Of a stretch of DNA of 64,000 nt, positions 1 through 9,894 are shown in pieces (position 1 is the stretch's first letter; every line of letters starts with the position of its first letter). The notes beneath the pieces are model-generated. The model made no database searches and was not told the DNA's origin. It saw only the letters and a program-made list of their open reading frames with translations. The stretch comes from Bacteroidota bacterium. GTDB lineage: Bacteria > Bacteroidota > Bacteroidia > Cytophagales > Cyclobacteriaceae. The DNA lies in assembly GCA_016866235.1 (NCBI GenBank), contig VGMW01000001.1:186001-250000 (forward strand), read 5' to 3'. A program made the position numbers and the translations under genes.

Positions 1-2
1 CT

Positions 3-911
3 CATATTTTAAAGACCTTCGTTCCGCTGCTTAATCGCTACGGTAACCTGGCCATTTCCGACAATATTAATCGCCTTGCTGAGGATGTTTGTGATTGGAT
101 TAATGCCAACCCTGTGCCCTGGTCACCCTACATCGCTCAGCCCGCACAAGCCATTTCTGAATCCCGCAGCCCTGACCTATTGGGAATTTTTGTTGCGCTT
201 AGTGAAGCCAAGGCGAGACTGGATCAGGCCCAATGGTGGTGTTGTAAGAGTATGGAGTCGGTTGCTTATACCGATTTAATTGAGGCTGCAGGGTTAAAAC
301 CTGTCTACATCCATTTGTATAGAGATGGAAGAGATGTGGCATTATCTTTTATGAAGGCGGTAGTTGGGCCAAAGCATCTATATCATCTGGCACAAAAATG
401 GAGGGAGGATCAGGAGCAGGCCCTACGTCTCAGGCCACTCGTGCCGGAGCCTCGGTTCATATCCCTTCGATATGAAGATCTTATTGCCACACCTGAACCG
501 ATTCTTAAATCACTTTGCGCAACACTACAGTTGGACTTTAGGCCAGAGATGCTGAATTATTTTGAGAGCTCGGAATCAAAGAACACATCCAAAGCAGGGA
601 AGATGTGGGAAAATCTGCAAAAGCCTGTGCTGTCCGGCAACAAACAGAAATTTCTTTCTGAAATGAGCCGCGATGATCTCGCACTCTTTGAAGCGATAGC
701 GGGTGGTATGCTCACCAGGCTTGGTTACGAATTATTTACCTCCAAATCAGAGCGGATCTTGCCTGATATAGAACAAATCAAAATTTTTGATGCTGAAAAC
801 AAAAGACGGATGTTGGAAGTGGGTAAAACTGCCGATCAGGCGGATCTGGAACGACGTCGGCCACAAGAAGAATTATTAAAGAAAATTTTATCACGTCCAA
901 TTATTGATTGA
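3..911 (+). CDS. sulfotransferase domain protein (5' end outside window)
   Basis: The frame is open from the window edge, so the true start lies upstream; about 302 residues are visible. The stretch at bases 306-355 (YIHLYRDGRDVALSFMK) matches the 3'-phosphate-binding strand-loop-helix of PAPS-dependent sulfotransferases, and the later RYEDL segment is also typical. The N-terminal 5'-phosphosulfate loop must lie outside the window. Such enzymes move a sulfuryl group from PAPS to a hydroxyl or amine in the cytoplasm; the acceptor cannot be read here. The C-terminus is charged and probably helical. The gene overlaps the arylsulfotransferase-like gene downstream or sits very close to it, which suggests co-transcription and a shared sulfation theme. 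Confidence 0.8.
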   Translation, partial: HILKTFVPLLNRYGNLAISDNINRLAEDVCDWINANPVPWSPYIAQPAQAISESRSPDLLGIFVALSEAKARLDQAQWWCCKSMESVAYTDLIEAAGLKPVYIHLYRDGRDVALSFMKAVVGPKHLYHLAQKWREDQEQALRLRPLVPEPRFISLRYEDLIATPEPILKSLCATLQLDFRPEMLNYFESSESKNTSKAGKMWENLQKPVLSGNKQKFLSEMSRDDLALFEAIAGGMLTRLGYELFTSKSERILPDIEQIKIFDAENKRRMLEVGKTADQADLERRRPQEELLKKILSRPIID

Positions 912-931
912 AACGCAATTCCATTAAAGCA

Positions 932-2269
932 ATGAATCGAGTCCTGATTTTTTTAGCGGCAGCTCTTTTGACTGTTGCTTGCACACCTTTTAAAGGCGAT
1001 CCGTCTGTGGCTTTTAAAAACAACAATGCCTTAATGCCTGAGGTATCTTATGCATTGAAGGATTCACTTCAAAGTTGGATTGAATTTTGGCCTTCAACCT
1101 CAGGAGTTTCGGTAAGAAAGTCGAGCCCAAAAAAATCTATTTCCCAAAAAACCACCTTATTAAATCTTTTGCCGGACCGTGAGTACCGCTATCAGATCGT
1201 GGCCATTGGTACTGACGGAGATACCCTTCGTAGCAGGGAATTCGGATTTAAAACTGGAATGATGCCCGAAGCCATATACCAGGTTAGAAAAGACAAAATC
1301 GATTCAACACAGTTTTCAGGACATATTCTGTTGCGCCGATACTATGGAACTGGTGCCGACGTTCTCATGAACAGCAAAGGTGAAATCGTGTGGTACAACC
1401 TCTATGACACTGCTGTCCGAAGGCCGATTACCTATACGCCCAAAGGCACATTTTTGTCTATTTATGACTCAGCGATTATAAGGGAAAACGATCTCTATGG
1501 AAATGTTAAATTAAATCTGGATTTAGAAAAGCTGGGACAGCCTGAACGGTTTCACCACGAAGTTTTATACGATGCACAGGAGAACATAATTTCTCTGGGT
1601 GTAGACTCAGCCAAGCGGGATCTCCGTCGATGGGGAGGAGAAAAAGACCAGTATTTGCGCGCCGACGGAATCGTGCGGATGGATAAAACTGGTAAGATTT
1701 TATGGAAATGGAATCTTCTGGAAAAATTCAATCCTGATCCACGAAAAGACTCAGTTAACATTAAAGATGTCTGGGGTCACGCCAATGCAATGGTTATCGA
1801 TAAGGACGGAAATTATTTAGTTTCCTTCCGCGACTTTTCACAAGTATGGAAAATCAATTCGGCTACCGGCGAGGTAATGTGGCGCTTGGGGAAAGGCGGT
1901 GACTTCAACATGCCTGTCGAAGCTCATTTTCTCAGACAGCACAGCATCAACTGGACCAAAAATGGTGATCTAATCATGTTCGATAATGGAGAGAGAAAGG
2001 TTCGCTCGGAATCTAGGATTTTGGTTTTGCGACTCGATCAAAAAAATAAAAAAGCATCGGTGGTAAACCTGATTTCCTTACCCCGGGGTTATGCCTCGTA
2101 CCGCATGTGTAGCGCACAAAAACTTTCAGACGATCGGTTCCTGGTTTGTGTCACCAGAAAAGATGCAACCGTTATGATTGTAGACAATCAGGCCAGGATT
2201 TTGTGGAAAGCTGTCTGTAATTATTCTTCCTACCGGGCGGAAATGCTTGAAAATCCTTTTCCTTTTTAG
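932..2269 (+). CDS. arylsulfotransferase (ASST)-family lipoprotein
   Basis: The start was set at ATG 932 rather than an upstream TTG at 908 because residues 1-17 then form a lipoprotein signal (hydrophobic run, LTVAC lipobox, Cys17). An Ig-like N-terminal segment is followed by a propeller-like region with recurring G-x-I-x-W strands ([21 protein letters not shown]) and the [20 protein letters not shown] and RQHSINW...FDNGERK blocks typical of the ASST family. ASST enzymes work outside the cytoplasm through a histidine nucleophile and phenolic sulfate donors, without PAPS. The His in RQHSINW is a candidate catalytic residue, by family analogy only. The gene's end overlaps the accD stop codon by four bases in convergent orientation. 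Confidence 0.8.
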   Translation: MNRVLIFLAAALLTVACTPFKGDPSVAFKNNNALMPEVSYALKDSLQSWIEFWPSTSGVSVRKSSPKKSISQKTTLLNLLPDREYRYQIVAIGTDGDTLRSREFGFKTGMMPEAIYQVRKDKIDSTQFSGHILLRRYYGTGADVLMNSKGEIVWYNLYDTAVRRPITYTPKGTFLSIYDSAIIRENDLYGNVKLNLDLEKLGQPERFHHEVLYDAQENIISLGVDSAKRDLRRWGGEKDQYLRADGIVRMDKTGKILWKWNLLEKFNPDPRKDSVNIKDVWGHANAMVIDKDGNYLVSFRDFSQVWKINSATGEVMWRLGKGGDFNMPVEAHFLRQHSINWTKNGDLIMFDNGERKVRSESRILVLRLDQKNKKASVVNLISLPRGYASYRMCSAQKLSDDRFLVCVTRKDATVMIVDNQARILWKAVCNYSSYRAEMLENPFPF

Positions 2270-3105
2270 GCGAGCATTTTAAGCAACGTCGAAAGGCGCA
2301 ATTTCAAATTTCTTCGGTCAACGATAAAGTCCAGGAAGCCATGTTCCTGTACGAATTCAGCGCTCTGAAAACCTTCCGGTAAATCTTTGCCGATGGTTTC
2401 GCGAATGACCCTCGGTCCGGCAAAACCTATTAGTGCACCTGGCTCAGCAATGTTGAAATCGCCAAGCATGGCATAAGATGCTGTTACGCCACCGGTTGTT
2501 GGGTCGGTCAACAATGAAATGTAAGGTATGCCGGCTTTGTCCAGTAAAGCTAGCCTTGCTGAGGTTTTGGCCATCTGCATTAAAGACAACCCCGCCTCCA
2601 TCATCCTGGCTCCACCGGAACGGGAAATCATCAGGAATGGAGTTTTTTTATCCAGGCTGTAGTTGATGGCACGCGCAATTTTCTCACCCACCACCGAACC
2701 CATGGAGCCTCCAATAAAACTAAAGTCCATACAGGCAATGGTAACGGTTAAGCCATTCATCTTACCCGTAGCGGTACGAACTGCATCCTTTAATTCAGTT
2801 TTTGATTGCGACTCCTTAATTCTTTTTGGATAGGCTTTGGTGTCAGAAAATTTGAGCGGATCGGCCGACTCCATCTTTTCATCCAGCTCCTCAAACTTAT
2901 TATCGTCAAAGAGAATCTCGAAGTATTCCTTAGACCCGATCCTTACATGGTGATCCTCTTCAGGAACAACATAGGCGTTGTTCTTGAGTTCCCTGGTGTG
3001 TATGATCTTGCCTCCTGGTGATTTAAACCACAATCCATCCGGAACCTCCCGTTTGGATTCGGTTGGTGTAAGAATTCCTTTGTCGGTTCGTTTAAACCAG
3101 GGCAT
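2266..3105 (-). CDS. accD: acetyl-CoA carboxylase carboxyltransferase subunit beta, zinc-finger cysteines lost
   Basis: This 279-residue protein has the AccD crotonase-fold core: [55 protein letters not shown] and [12 protein letters not shown]. It pairs with AccA to carboxylate acetyl-CoA in fatty-acid synthesis. The N-terminus (WFKR..KGI.TPTE.K..VPDGLW) is normal, but the two CPxC knuckles of the usual zinc ribbon read SPGGK and VPEED, so all four cysteines are gone while the spacing and the rest of the domain are kept. It lies 12 bp downstream of the aldolase gene on the same strand and is probably transcribed from the aldolase promoter. Identity is very secure; the loss of zinc binding is inferred from sequence. 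Confidence 0.95.
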   Translation of the reverse strand: MPWFKRTDKGILTPTESKREVPDGLWFKSPGGKIIHTRELKNNAYVVPEEDHHVRIGSKEYFEILFDDNKFEELDEKMESADPLKFSDTKAYPKRIKESQSKTELKDAVRTATGKMNGLTVTIACMDFSFIGGSMGSVVGEKIARAINYSLDKKTPFLMISRSGGARMMEAGLSLMQMAKTSARLALLDKAGIPYISLLTDPTTGGVTASYAMLGDFNIAEPGALIGFAGPRVIRETIGKDLPEGFQSAEFVQEHGFLDFIVDRRNLKLRLSTLLKMLA

Positions 3106-3117
3106 AGTCTTGCCTGA

Positions 3118-4191
3118 TCAGGCTACGGTTACGGTTTGATCGAGGTATACATCCTGAATGGCTTGAAGGATTTCAACGCCTTCATCCATGGGTCTCTGGA
3201 AGGCTTTCCTTCCACTAATCAGACCCATTCCACCCGCACGCTTGTTGATGACTGCAGTACGTACTGCATCTGCCAGGTCGCTGGCACCTTTAGATTCACC
3301 ACCGGAGCTAATAAGACCAGCGCGGCCCATATAACAATTGGCCACCTGGTAGCGACACAGGTCAATAGGATGGTTGGTGGTGAGTTCTGTATAGATGCGC
3401 TCATCCAGTTTACCGTAAGAACTACCGCCGGTATTGAGTGCTTTATAGCCGCCGTTGTTTTCGGCAAGCTTTTGTTTGATGATGTCCGCCTGGATGGTAA
3501 CGCCAAGGTGATTGGCTTGTCCGGTAAGGTCAGCAGAAACGTGGTAATCCACTCCGTCTTTTTTGAAGGCATTGTTTCTGGTGTAGCACCACAGGATGGT
3601 CGCCATTCCAAGTTGATGGGCCTCTTCAAATGCTTTGGCCACTTCAACTATTTGTCTGGTTGAATTGTCTGATCCGAAATAAATGGTTGCGCCGATCGCC
3701 GCTGCGCCAAGATTCCACGCATCGCGAACTGTACCAAACATGATTTGATCTGCTTTGTTTGGATAGGTCAGCAGTTCGTTGTGATTCACTTTAACCACAA
3801 ATGGGATTTTGTGTGCATAACTCCTAGACATCATGGCCAACACACCATAGGTGGTGGCAACAGCATTGCATCCGCCTTCCATGGCTAGCTTGATGATGTT
3901 TTCCGGATCAAAATAGATTGGATTTTTTGCGAAAGAGGCGCCACCACTGTGCTCAATTCCCTGGTCGATTGGCAGGATAGAAAGAAACCCTGTGCCTGCC
4001 AGGCGACCTGTATTAAACATGGCGGAAAGGTTCCTTAAGACGTTGGTGTTGCGGTTGGACTGTACAAACACTTTGTCCACCATGTCATTGGATGGTAAAT
4101 GAATGCTCTCTTTAGAAATCGTTTTGCAGGTATGGCCGAGCAGAAAATCGGCGTCCTTGCCTAAAAGCTCGGAAATTGACCTTTTTGCCAT
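3118..4191 (-). CDS. fbaB: class I fructose-bisphosphate aldolase (FbaB/DhnA type)
   Basis: This 357-residue protein belongs to the FbaB/archaeal-type class I aldolases, which cleave or form fructose-1,6-bisphosphate by a Schiff-base lysine without a metal. [13 protein letters not shown] (72-84) and the ADIIKQK segment, with Lys239 as the likely Schiff-base lysine, match the family, as does the phosphate-binding region [14 protein letters not shown]. Length is as expected. It is the first gene of a two-gene unit with accD. A strong phylum-type promoter lies 23 bp upstream of the ATG, and a shared terminator separates it from rplS. Confidence 0.93.
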   Translation of the reverse strand: MAKRSISELLGKDADFLLGHTCKTISKESIHLPSNDMVDKVFVQSNRNTNVLRNLSAMFNTGRLAGTGFLSILPIDQGIEHSGGASFAKNPIYFDPENIIKLAMEGGCNAVATTYGVLAMMSRSYAHKIPFVVKVNHNELLTYPNKADQIMFGTVRDAWNLGAAAIGATIYFGSDNSTRQIVEVAKAFEEAHQLGMATILWCYTRNNAFKKDGVDYHVSADLTGQANHLGVTIQADIIKQKLAENNGGYKALNTGGSSYGKLDERIYTELTTNHPIDLCRYQVANCYMGRAGLISSGGESKGASDLADAVRTAVINKRAGGMGLISGRKAFQRPMDEGVEILQAIQDVYLDQTVTVA

Positions 4192-4213
4192 GATTTTTTG
4201 GTTATAGGGGAGG

Positions 4214-4244
4214 CAAATATAACCTTAACGGGGGTGGGTTCAAA
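4214..4244 (-). promoter_or_regulatory. promoter of fbaB-accD
   Basis: Read on the minus strand this is TTTG (4244-4241), a 19-bp spacer, then TATATTTG (4221-4214). That is an exact match to the Bacteroidota primary sigma promoter (-33 TTTG, -7 TAnnTTTG). The aldolase ATG follows after 22 bases. Confidence 0.8.
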
Positions 4245-4271
4245 AAAGCCAAAGGCCCCCTTAGGCCAATA

Positions 4272-4303
4272 AAAAATCCCATTCCTTTTGAAATGGGATT
4301 TTT
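4272..4303 (-). terminator. intrinsic terminator after rplS
   Basis: A perfect 12-bp inverted repeat (AAAAATCCCATT and AATGGGATTTTT) surrounds an 8-base loop. The minus-strand transcript of rplS, ending at 4326, runs straight into it and meets the U-run. The symmetry would let it work in both directions. Confidence 0.8.
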
Positions 4304-4325
4304 GAGATTCAGGTGAACGAGAATA

Positions 4326-4697
4326 TTAAGCCTCTGTTGATGCAGAGAGCTTTTCTTTGATCCTGGCAGATTTACCCTGACGGCCTTTCATGTAATAAAG
4401 CTTCGCCCTACGCACCTTACCAGATTTGATCACTTCAATTTTATCAATGCTAGGGGAGAGGATTGGGAAAATACGCTCAACACCTACGCCATTAGAAACT
4501 TTACGAACGGAAAAGGTTTCACCGTTCGTGTTGTAGCCTCTTCTGTAGAGCACCACACCCTGGAACTGCTGGATCCTTTCCTTGTTACCTTCACTGATTT
4601 TAACGTGAACATTTACGGAGTCACCAGCTTTGAATGCCGGCAAACTGGCTCTTTTTGATGCCAGTTCCTGCTCTGCGATCTTCATTAAATCGGCCAT
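4326..4697 (-). CDS. rplS: 50S ribosomal protein L19
   Basis: This 123-residue protein shows the L19 signature: [86 protein letters not shown]19 sits at the 30S-50S interface near the peptidyl transferase side of the ribosome. Trailing residues after KLSAST are short, as in other members of the phylum. It has its own promoter and is separated from trmD by 116 bp, unlike the tight rpsP-rimM-trmD-rplS operon of Proteobacteria; rpsP and rimM are absent here. Confidence 0.97.
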   Translation of the reverse strand: MADLMKIAEQELASKRASLPAFKAGDSVNVHVKISEGNKERIQQFQGVVLYRRGYNTNGETFSVRKVSNGVGVERIFPILSPSIDKIEVIKSGKVRRAKLYYMKGRQGKSARIKEKLSASTEA

Positions 4698-4723
4698 GGC
4701 CTTGTTTTTTTAAAAATGGACTG

Positions 4724-4754
4724 CAAATATAGGGAACTGAGTGTCCTGAGCAAG
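4724..4754 (-). promoter_or_regulatory. promoter of rplS
   Basis: On the minus strand there is CTTG (4754-4751, three of four bases of the -33 box), a 19-bp spacer and TATATTTG (4731-4724), an exact -7 box. The rplS ATG begins 26 bases further on. Confidence 0.7.
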
Positions 4755-4813
4755 TTATGGGAAGCCATCCCGGCTGAAATCAAGGTTTTTTGACTGAATT
4801 ATTGGTTTTTTCC

Positions 4814-5488
4814 TCAACCAATCATTCCTGGCCTTCTTTTTCTTGTTCTGGCTTCTGCTTGTTCCTCCTTCCAGGCTTCAATTTTAGCCTGATGGCCGCT
4901 GAGTAAAACCGGAGGAACGCCCCAGCCTTTATAATCAGCCGGTCTTGTATAAACCGGAGGTGAAACCATACCGTCCTGAAAAGAGTCGGTCAGGGCACTG
5001 CTCTCATCACCCAATACACCCGGGAGCAGGCGTATCACCGCATCGCAGAGTACTGCTGCGGGAAGCTCGCCACCAGAAAGAACGTAATTACCTATGCTGA
5101 TTTCTCTGCTGACCAGGTGTTCACGGACGCGCTCATCAACGCCCTTATAATGTCCGCAGAGAAGAATAAGGTTTTTGGAAAGGCTAAGTTGGTTGGCGAG
5201 GGGTTGGTCCAACAAATTGCCATCCGGGCTCATGAAGATGATTTCGTCGTATGTCCTGACTGATTTAAGTTTTGAAATACACCGGTCGATGGGTTCAATC
5301 ATCATCACCATACCAGCCCCGCCGCCAAAGGCATAGTCATCGGTGGTCCGGTGCTTGTCCGTGGCGTATTCCCGCAGGTCATGGATGTCGATGCTGACCA
5401 GGTTTTTATCCAATGCCCGCTTGACAATCGACTCGGTCAGGGGACCGGTCAGCAGACCAGGAAGGCAGGTGATGATGTCGATGTGCAT
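4814..5488 (-). CDS. trmD: tRNA (guanine(37)-N1)-methyltransferase
   Basis: This 224-residue protein is the SPOUT-class methyltransferase that methylates N1 of G37 in tRNAs reading CNN codons and so prevents +1 frameshifting. The trefoil-knot SAM site is intact: [14 protein letters not shown], then [11 protein letters not shown], followed by [14 protein letters not shown] and [22 protein letters not shown]. The [16 protein letters not shown] block is also canonical. Length agrees with the usual 220-250 residues. It is divergent from rpsL, sharing a 177-bp intergenic region. Confidence 0.97.
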   Translation of the reverse strand: MHIDIITCLPGLLTGPLTESIVKRALDKNLVSIDIHDLREYATDKHRTTDDYAFGGGAGMVMMIEPIDRCISKLKSVRTYDEIIFMSPDGNLLDQPLANQLSLSKNLILLCGHYKGVDERVREHLVSREISIGNYVLSGGELPAAVLCDAVIRLLPGVLGDESSALTDSFQDGMVSPPVYTRPADYKGWGVPPVLLSGHQAKIEAWKEEQAEARTRKRRPGMIG

Positions 5489-5530
5489 GGTGCCTTGGTT
5501 GTTTTATGGGGCTTTTTTGCAGAATTGGAA

Positions 5531-5538
5531 CAAAATTA
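5531..5538 (-). promoter_or_regulatory. candidate -7 element for trmD
   Basis: The minus strand reads TAATTTTG here, an exact TAnnTTTG -7 box, 42 bases before the trmD ATG. No TTTG lies at the usual 19-bp distance, so this is weaker support than for the neighbouring promoters. Confidence 0.4.
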
Positions 5539-5585
5539 GGCCCGTTTGGGTTAAGGAGGGTGAATCCAAAATAATGAGCGGCCGG

Positions 5586-5616
5586 TTTGGTGGCTAAAGT
5601 CTTTTAAATACCTTTG
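5586..5616 (+). promoter_or_regulatory. promoter of the rpsL-rpsG-fusA-rpsJ operon
   Basis: TTTG (5586-5589), a 19-bp spacer and TACCTTTG (5609-5616) match the phylum consensus exactly. The leader before rpsL is then about 40 bases long. Confidence 0.8.
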
Positions 5617-5665
5617 CAGTCCCAAAATTTAAAGGGATAAAAAACGATCAAAAAGCGGACTTTAA

Positions 5666-6073
5666 ATGCCTACCATTCAGCAATTAGTTAGAAAAGGGCG
5701 CAAAAAGATGACCTGGAAATCCAAGTCACCTGCCCTGGATTCCTGCCCTCAGCGCAGGGGTGTATGCACAAGGGTTTACACCACGACTCCTAAAAAGCCG
5801 AACTCAGCGCTGCGTAAAGTAGCCCGTGTGCGGTTGACCAACACCAAGGAGGTAAACGCATACATTCCAGGTGAAGGCCACAACCTTCAGGAGCACTCAA
5901 TTGTGCTGATTCGCGGAGGCAGGGTAAAAGATCTTCCCGGTGTTCGTTACCACATCATCCGTGGTGCTTTGGATACCGCCGGTGTGAACGGAAGGCTTCA
6001 GGGTCGTTCAAAATATGGTGCAAAACGTCCTAAGGCAGGTGCAGCAGCTCCAGCCGCAAAGGGCAAAAAATAA
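5666..6073 (+). CDS. rpsL: 30S ribosomal protein S12
   Basis: This 135-residue protein carries the invariant S12 decoding-site segments [19 protein letters not shown] (from residue 39), [28 protein letters not shown] and SKYGAKRPK. Both lysines linked to streptomycin sensitivity (the second K of PKKPNS and the K of GRVKDLPG) are present, so no classical resistance substitution is visible. The C-terminal Ala/Lys-rich tail is short. It is the first gene of the str operon, 11 bp before rpsG. Confidence 0.98.
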   Translation: MPTIQQLVRKGRKKMTWKSKSPALDSCPQRRGVCTRVYTTTPKKPNSALRKVARVRLTNTKEVNAYIPGEGHNLQEHSIVLIRGGRVKDLPGVRYHIIRGALDTAGVNGRLQGRSKYGAKRPKAGAAAPAAKGKK

Positions 6074-6084
6074 TTTAAGCTGAA

Positions 6085-6552
6085 ATGAGAAAGTCAAAAC
6101 CTAAAAAGAGATACCTCCTCCCGGATCCAAAATTCAAAGATCCGATGGTAACCAAGTTTGTGAATTACCTGATGGAGCAGGGAAAGAAGAGTGTTGCTTA
6201 TTCTGTTTTCTACGATGCCATGTCATTGGTTGAAAAGAAGGCGAACGAAAGCGGACTCGAAGTTTGGAAGAGGGCGATGAACAATGTGATGCCTGCCGTA
6301 GAGGTGAAAAGCCGTCGCGTGGGTGGAGCAACATTTCAGGTTCCGGTTGAAATTCGTCCGGAGCGTAAAATCAATCTCAGCATCAAATGGATCATCGAAT
6401 TCGCCCGTGCGCGTGGTGAAAAAACGATGCAGGATAAACTTGCTGCAGAACTAATTGCAGCATCAAAAGGCGAAGGTGCCGCCATCAAAAAGAAAGACGA
6501 TACCCACCGTATGGCAGAAGCCAACAAGGCATTCTCCCATTTCAGGTTCTGA
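6085..6552 (+). CDS. rpsG: 30S ribosomal protein S7
   Basis: This 155-residue protein has the S7 features [42 protein letters not shown] and [19 protein letters not shown], with [12 protein letters not shown] at the end. It initiates assembly of the 30S head by binding the 3' domain of 16S rRNA. It lies between rpsL and fusA in the usual order. Length is normal for the family. Confidence 0.98.
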   Translation: MRKSKPKKRYLLPDPKFKDPMVTKFVNYLMEQGKKSVAYSVFYDAMSLVEKKANESGLEVWKRAMNNVMPAVEVKSRRVGGATFQVPVEIRPERKINLSIKWIIEFARARGEKTMQDKLAAELIAASKGEGAAIKKKDDTHRMAEANKAFSHFRF

Positions 6553-6594
6553 TTTAATTTTTATCCCCTCAACACAACCACTTACATTTTTTAA

Positions 6595-8697
6595 ATGGCC
6601 AGGGACCTAAAATACACACGCAACATTGGAATTGCGGCCCACATCGATGCAGGTAAAACCACGACCACAGAGCGTATCCTTTACTATGCCGGTGTGAATC
6701 ACAAAATTGGTGAGGTGCACGATGGTGCAGCGACCATGGACTGGATGGAACAGGAGCAGGAGCGTGGTATCACCATTACCTCTGCTGCTACCACCGTTTA
6801 CTGGAATTACCGCAACAATAAATTCCATGTTAACATCATTGATACACCTGGTCACGTTGACTTCACCGTTGAGGTTAACCGCTCTCTGCGTGTATTGGAT
6901 GGTCTGGTTTTTCTCTTTAGTGCGGTGGACGGTGTAGAGCCTCAGTCTGAAACCAACTGGCGCCTTGCAGATAATTATAAAGTGGCCCGTATCGGATTCG
7001 TTAATAAAATGGACCGCGCCGGCGCCGACTTCCTTGACGTGTGTAAGCAGGTTAAAGAAAAGCTTGGCAGCAAGGCAGTTCCACTTCAACTCCCCATCGG
7101 CGCTGAAGATAATTTCAAAGGCGTTGTTGACCTGGTCAACTTCCGTGGTGTTATCTGGAATGAAGAAGACAAAGGAATGACCTACACAGTGGTTCCAATT
7201 CCTGACGATCTCATGGAAGATGCAAAGGAATACAGAGGAAAGCTTCTGGAGGCCGTCGCCGAATACGATGAGACCCTCATGGAGAAGTTCTTTGAAAATC
7301 CTGAATCAATCTCCGAGGCTGAAATTCTCAGCGCGCTCCGCCGCGCGACAATCGATATGGCCATCGTTCCTATGGTTTGCGGTTCATCCTTCAAAAACAA
7401 GGGTGTTCAAACCATGTTGGACTATGTAATGGAGTTGTTGCCTTCACCACTTGATAAAGACAACATCATTGGAACAGATCCTGATACAGAGGGTGAAGTA
7501 ACCATTAAGCCAGACGAATCAGAGCCTTTCACGGCACTCGCATTCAAAATTGCCACTGACCCGTTCGTGGGAAGACTTTGTTTCATTCGTGCTTATTCAG
7601 GCGCACTGGATTCTGGTTCTTACGTTTACAATTCACGCTCTGGAAACAAGGAAAGGATTTCCCGTGTGTTTCAGATGCACGCCAACAAACAGAATCAAAT
7701 TGAAAGATTATCAGCCGGCGATATCGGTGCGGTAGTCGGATTCAAAGACATTAAAACCGGTGATACCCTCTGTGACGAAAAGAGAAAAGTAATTCTCGAG
7801 TCAATGGTGTTCCCTGAGCCTGTAATCGGTTACGCCATTGAGCCTAAGAAACAGGCTGATGTGGATAAACTAGGTATGGCCATTGCCAAACTGGTTGAAG
7901 AGGATCCTACCCTCAGAGTTAACACCGATCAGGAAACAGGCCAGACCATCCTTCGTGGAATGGGGGAACTTCACCTGGAAATCATCATTGATCGACTTAA
8001 GCGCGAATTCAAGGTAGAAATCAACCAGGGTGCTCCTCAGGTGGCGTACAAAGAAGCGCTCACCAGCTCTGTTGAACACAAAGAGGTTTACAAGAAACAG
8101 ACCGGTGGTCGCGGTAAATTCGCTGACATCGTATTTGAAATCGGTCCCCGTGACGACGGTAAAGAAGGGCTGGAGTTTGTTAACGACATCGTTGGTGGTG
8201 CCATCCCGCGCGAATTCATTCCTGCGGTTCAGAAAGGCTTCGACCAGGCAATGGTTAACGGCCCACTCGCTGGTTATCCGCTCGACTCGATGAAAGTAAG
8301 GTTGTTCCACGGTTCATACCACGATGTGGACTCCGATTCACTTTCCTTCGAATTGGCGGCAAGAATCGGTTTCAAGGAATCAGCAAGAAAGTGTTCACCT
8401 CAACTTCTGGAGCCTATCATGGGTGTGGAAGTGGTTACGCCTGATGAATTTACGGGCTCAGTAACCGGTGACCTTAACCGCAGGAGAGGTATCATGAAAG
8501 GTATGGACACCCGCGGAACTGCCCAGGTTATTAAGGCCGATGTGCCACTCGCAGAGCTTTTCGGTTATGTGACCGACCTGCGTACGATCACTTCAGGCAG
8601 AGCGGCGGCAACCCTGACGTTCTCACACTACGCTCAGGTACCTAGAAACCTCGCTGAAAAAGTAATTGAAGAAGTAAAAGGCGCAACAGCCAAATAA
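6595..8697 (+). CDS. fusA: translation elongation factor G
   Basis: This 700-residue GTPase drives ribosomal translocation. The G-domain motifs are complete: AHIDAGKT (15-22), [10 protein letters not shown] (switch I), [18 protein letters not shown]. Domain IV is recognisable from the GGRGKFADI and [13 protein letters not shown] segments, and domain V from [27 protein letters not shown]. Length equals that of the housekeeping EF-G rather than the shorter or divergent paralogues. It lies in the standard str order; no tuf gene follows. Confidence 0.98.
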   Translation: MARDLKYTRNIGIAAHIDAGKTTTTERILYYAGVNHKIGEVHDGAATMDWMEQEQERGITITSAATTVYWNYRNNKFHVNIIDTPGHVDFTVEVNRSLRVLDGLVFLFSAVDGVEPQSETNWRLADNYKVARIGFVNKMDRAGADFLDVCKQVKEKLGSKAVPLQLPIGAEDNFKGVVDLVNFRGVIWNEEDKGMTYTVVPIPDDLMEDAKEYRGKLLEAVAEYDETLMEKFFENPESISEAEILSALRRATIDMAIVPMVCGSSFKNKGVQTMLDYVMELLPSPLDKDNIIGTDPDTEGEVTIKPDESEPFTALAFKIATDPFVGRLCFIRAYSGALDSGSYVYNSRSGNKERISRVFQMHANKQNQIERLSAGDIGAVVGFKDIKTGDTLCDEKRKVILESMVFPEPVIGYAIEPKKQADVDKLGMAIAKLVEEDPTLRVNTDQETGQTILRGMGELHLEIIIDRLKREFKVEINQGAPQVAYKEALTSSVEHKEVYKKQTGGRGKFADIVFEIGPRDDGKEGLEFVNDIVGGAIPREFIPAVQKGFDQAMVNGPLAGYPLDSMKVRLFHGSYHDVDSDSLSFELAARIGFKESARKCSPQLLEPIMGVEVVTPDEFTGSVTGDLNRRRGIMKGMDTRGTAQVIKADVPLAELFGYVTDLRTITSGRAAATLTFSHYAQVPRNLAEKVIEEVKGATAK

Positions 8698-8718
8698 GCC
8701 TGCTAAAGAAAAAGCATT

Positions 8719-9024
8719 ATGAACCAGAAAATCAGAATCAAACTAAGGTCATACGACCACAACCTGCTGGACAAATCCTCTGAAAAGATTGTCCGTGCGG
8801 TAAAGGCAACTGGTGCAGTCGTTAGCGGTCCTATTCCGCTCCCTACTGAGAAAGAAAAATTTACAGTATTGCGTAGCCCGCACGTGAACAAAAAGTCACG
8901 TGAACAATTCCAGCTGTGCGCCTTCAAGCGCCTGGTGGATATTTACTCCAACAGTGCCAAGACTGTAGATGCGCTCATGAAGCTTGAGCTGCCTTCTGGT
9001 GTTGATGTAGAAATCAAAGTGTAG
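8719..9024 (+). CDS. rpsJ: 30S ribosomal protein S10
   Basis: This 101-residue protein has the S10 core: [49 protein letters not shown] and [18 protein letters not shown]. It binds the 30S head and NusB in antitermination complexes. In many relatives it begins the long S10-spc ribosomal cluster; here transcription is closed immediately by a terminator and no rplC follows. Confidence 0.97.
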   Translation: MNQKIRIKLRSYDHNLLDKSSEKIVRAVKATGAVVSGPIPLPTEKEKFTVLRSPHVNKKSREQFQLCAFKRLVDIYSNSAKTVDALMKLELPSGVDVEIKV

Positions 9025-9042
9025 TACCACTTAAGAGCACAC

Positions 9043-9072
9043 AAAAAAAATCCCGCTTATGCGGGATTTTTT
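9043..9072 (+). terminator. intrinsic terminator after rpsJ
   Basis: A 13-bp perfect stem (AAAAAAATCCCGC with GCGGGATTTTTT) encloses a TTAT loop and ends in a T-run. It lies 18 bp after the rpsJ stop and also faces the end of the convergent DUF1080 gene, so it can serve both. Confidence 0.85.
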
Positions 9073-9093
9073 GTTGGTCGACGTTGAATTCTT

Positions 9094-9828
9094 TTAAAGT
9101 CTTCTGAGCCAGATGTTGCGGTAGCTGACAGGATTTCCGTGATCCTGAAGTCGGATGGATGCTGCTCCATGTTTCTCATAATAGGGTAGACCAATGTATT
9201 GGCTGGGTCCCCATATTTCAGTGTTATTTTGAACAACGACGCCGTTGTGGATAACGGTGATTCTGGCCGGTACCGCAATTCTTCCATTGTCGCTAAATCT
9301 GGGCGCCATAAAAATGACATCATAGGTTTGCCACTCACCCGGCTTGCGGCACGCATTAACCAGCGGAGCAGTCTGTTTATAAATAGAGCCTGCTTGTCCG
9401 TTGGGATAAGTCACATTTTGAAAATTATCAAGCACCTGCAGCTCATATCTTTCCTGAAGGAAAATTCCGCTGTTACCACGTCCTTGTCCATCGCCTTCCA
9501 CCTGTGCAGGTGTTCTCCATTCGATGTGCAGCTGGATGTCACCAAAGGTTCCCTTCGTTTTGATGTCGCCCGTGCCTTTGGCAACCGTCATGATGCCATC
9601 CTTTACTTCCCATTTCGCTGGTTTACCATCGGGTGTTGACCAGCTGTTGAGGTCTTTGCCGTCGAAAAGTATTTCAGCATCGGATGGTGCATTGCCATAG
9701 GCTGCACCAGGGCTAATGGTTGGAGGTGTAATGGCCCATACCTCGGTGGTTTTAGGGTCTTTTCCTGGCTCTTGTGCCGATGCTAGCCCGGCCGAGAATA
9801 CCAGTAGGAGTAAGATATAATGCTTCAT
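9094..9828 (-). CDS. secreted DUF1080 / 3-keto-disaccharide hydrolase-domain protein
   Basis: A 244-residue protein with a clear Sec signal peptide (residues 1-18, cleavage after ASA). The body has the DUF1080 jelly-roll hallmarks: DAEILFDGKDLNSWSTPDGKPAKWEVKDGIMTV, FGDIQLHIEWRTP, GRGNSGIFLQERYELQVLDNF, and EWQTYDVIFMAPRF. Members are concanavalin-like carbohydrate-binding or hydrolase domains; some cleave 3-keto-glycosides. No biochemical role can be fixed from sequence. The HAD gene lies 66 bp upstream on the same strand, so the two may be co-transcribed. Confidence 0.85.
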   Translation of the reverse strand: MKHYILLLLVFSAGLASAQEPGKDPKTTEVWAITPPTISPGAAYGNAPSDAEILFDGKDLNSWSTPDGKPAKWEVKDGIMTVAKGTGDIKTKGTFGDIQLHIEWRTPAQVEGDGQGRGNSGIFLQERYELQVLDNFQNVTYPNGQAGSIYKQTAPLVNACRKPGEWQTYDVIFMAPRFSDNGRIAVPARITVIHNGVVVQNNTEIWGPSQYIGLPYYEKHGAASIRLQDHGNPVSYRNIWLRRL

Positions 9829-9894
9829 GGTTTGAGTTTTAACTATACCAATTTAAGGAGAAAGGCTGGAAGCCTGAAGTTTGGGAACCCAGAC

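Noticed and set aside
3136-3663. 175-codon frame opposite the aldolase gene
   Set aside because: Antisense shadow of fbaB, which has full family motifs on the other strand.
6607-7089. 160-codon frame opposite fusA
   Set aside because: Antisense shadow of a highly conserved gene.
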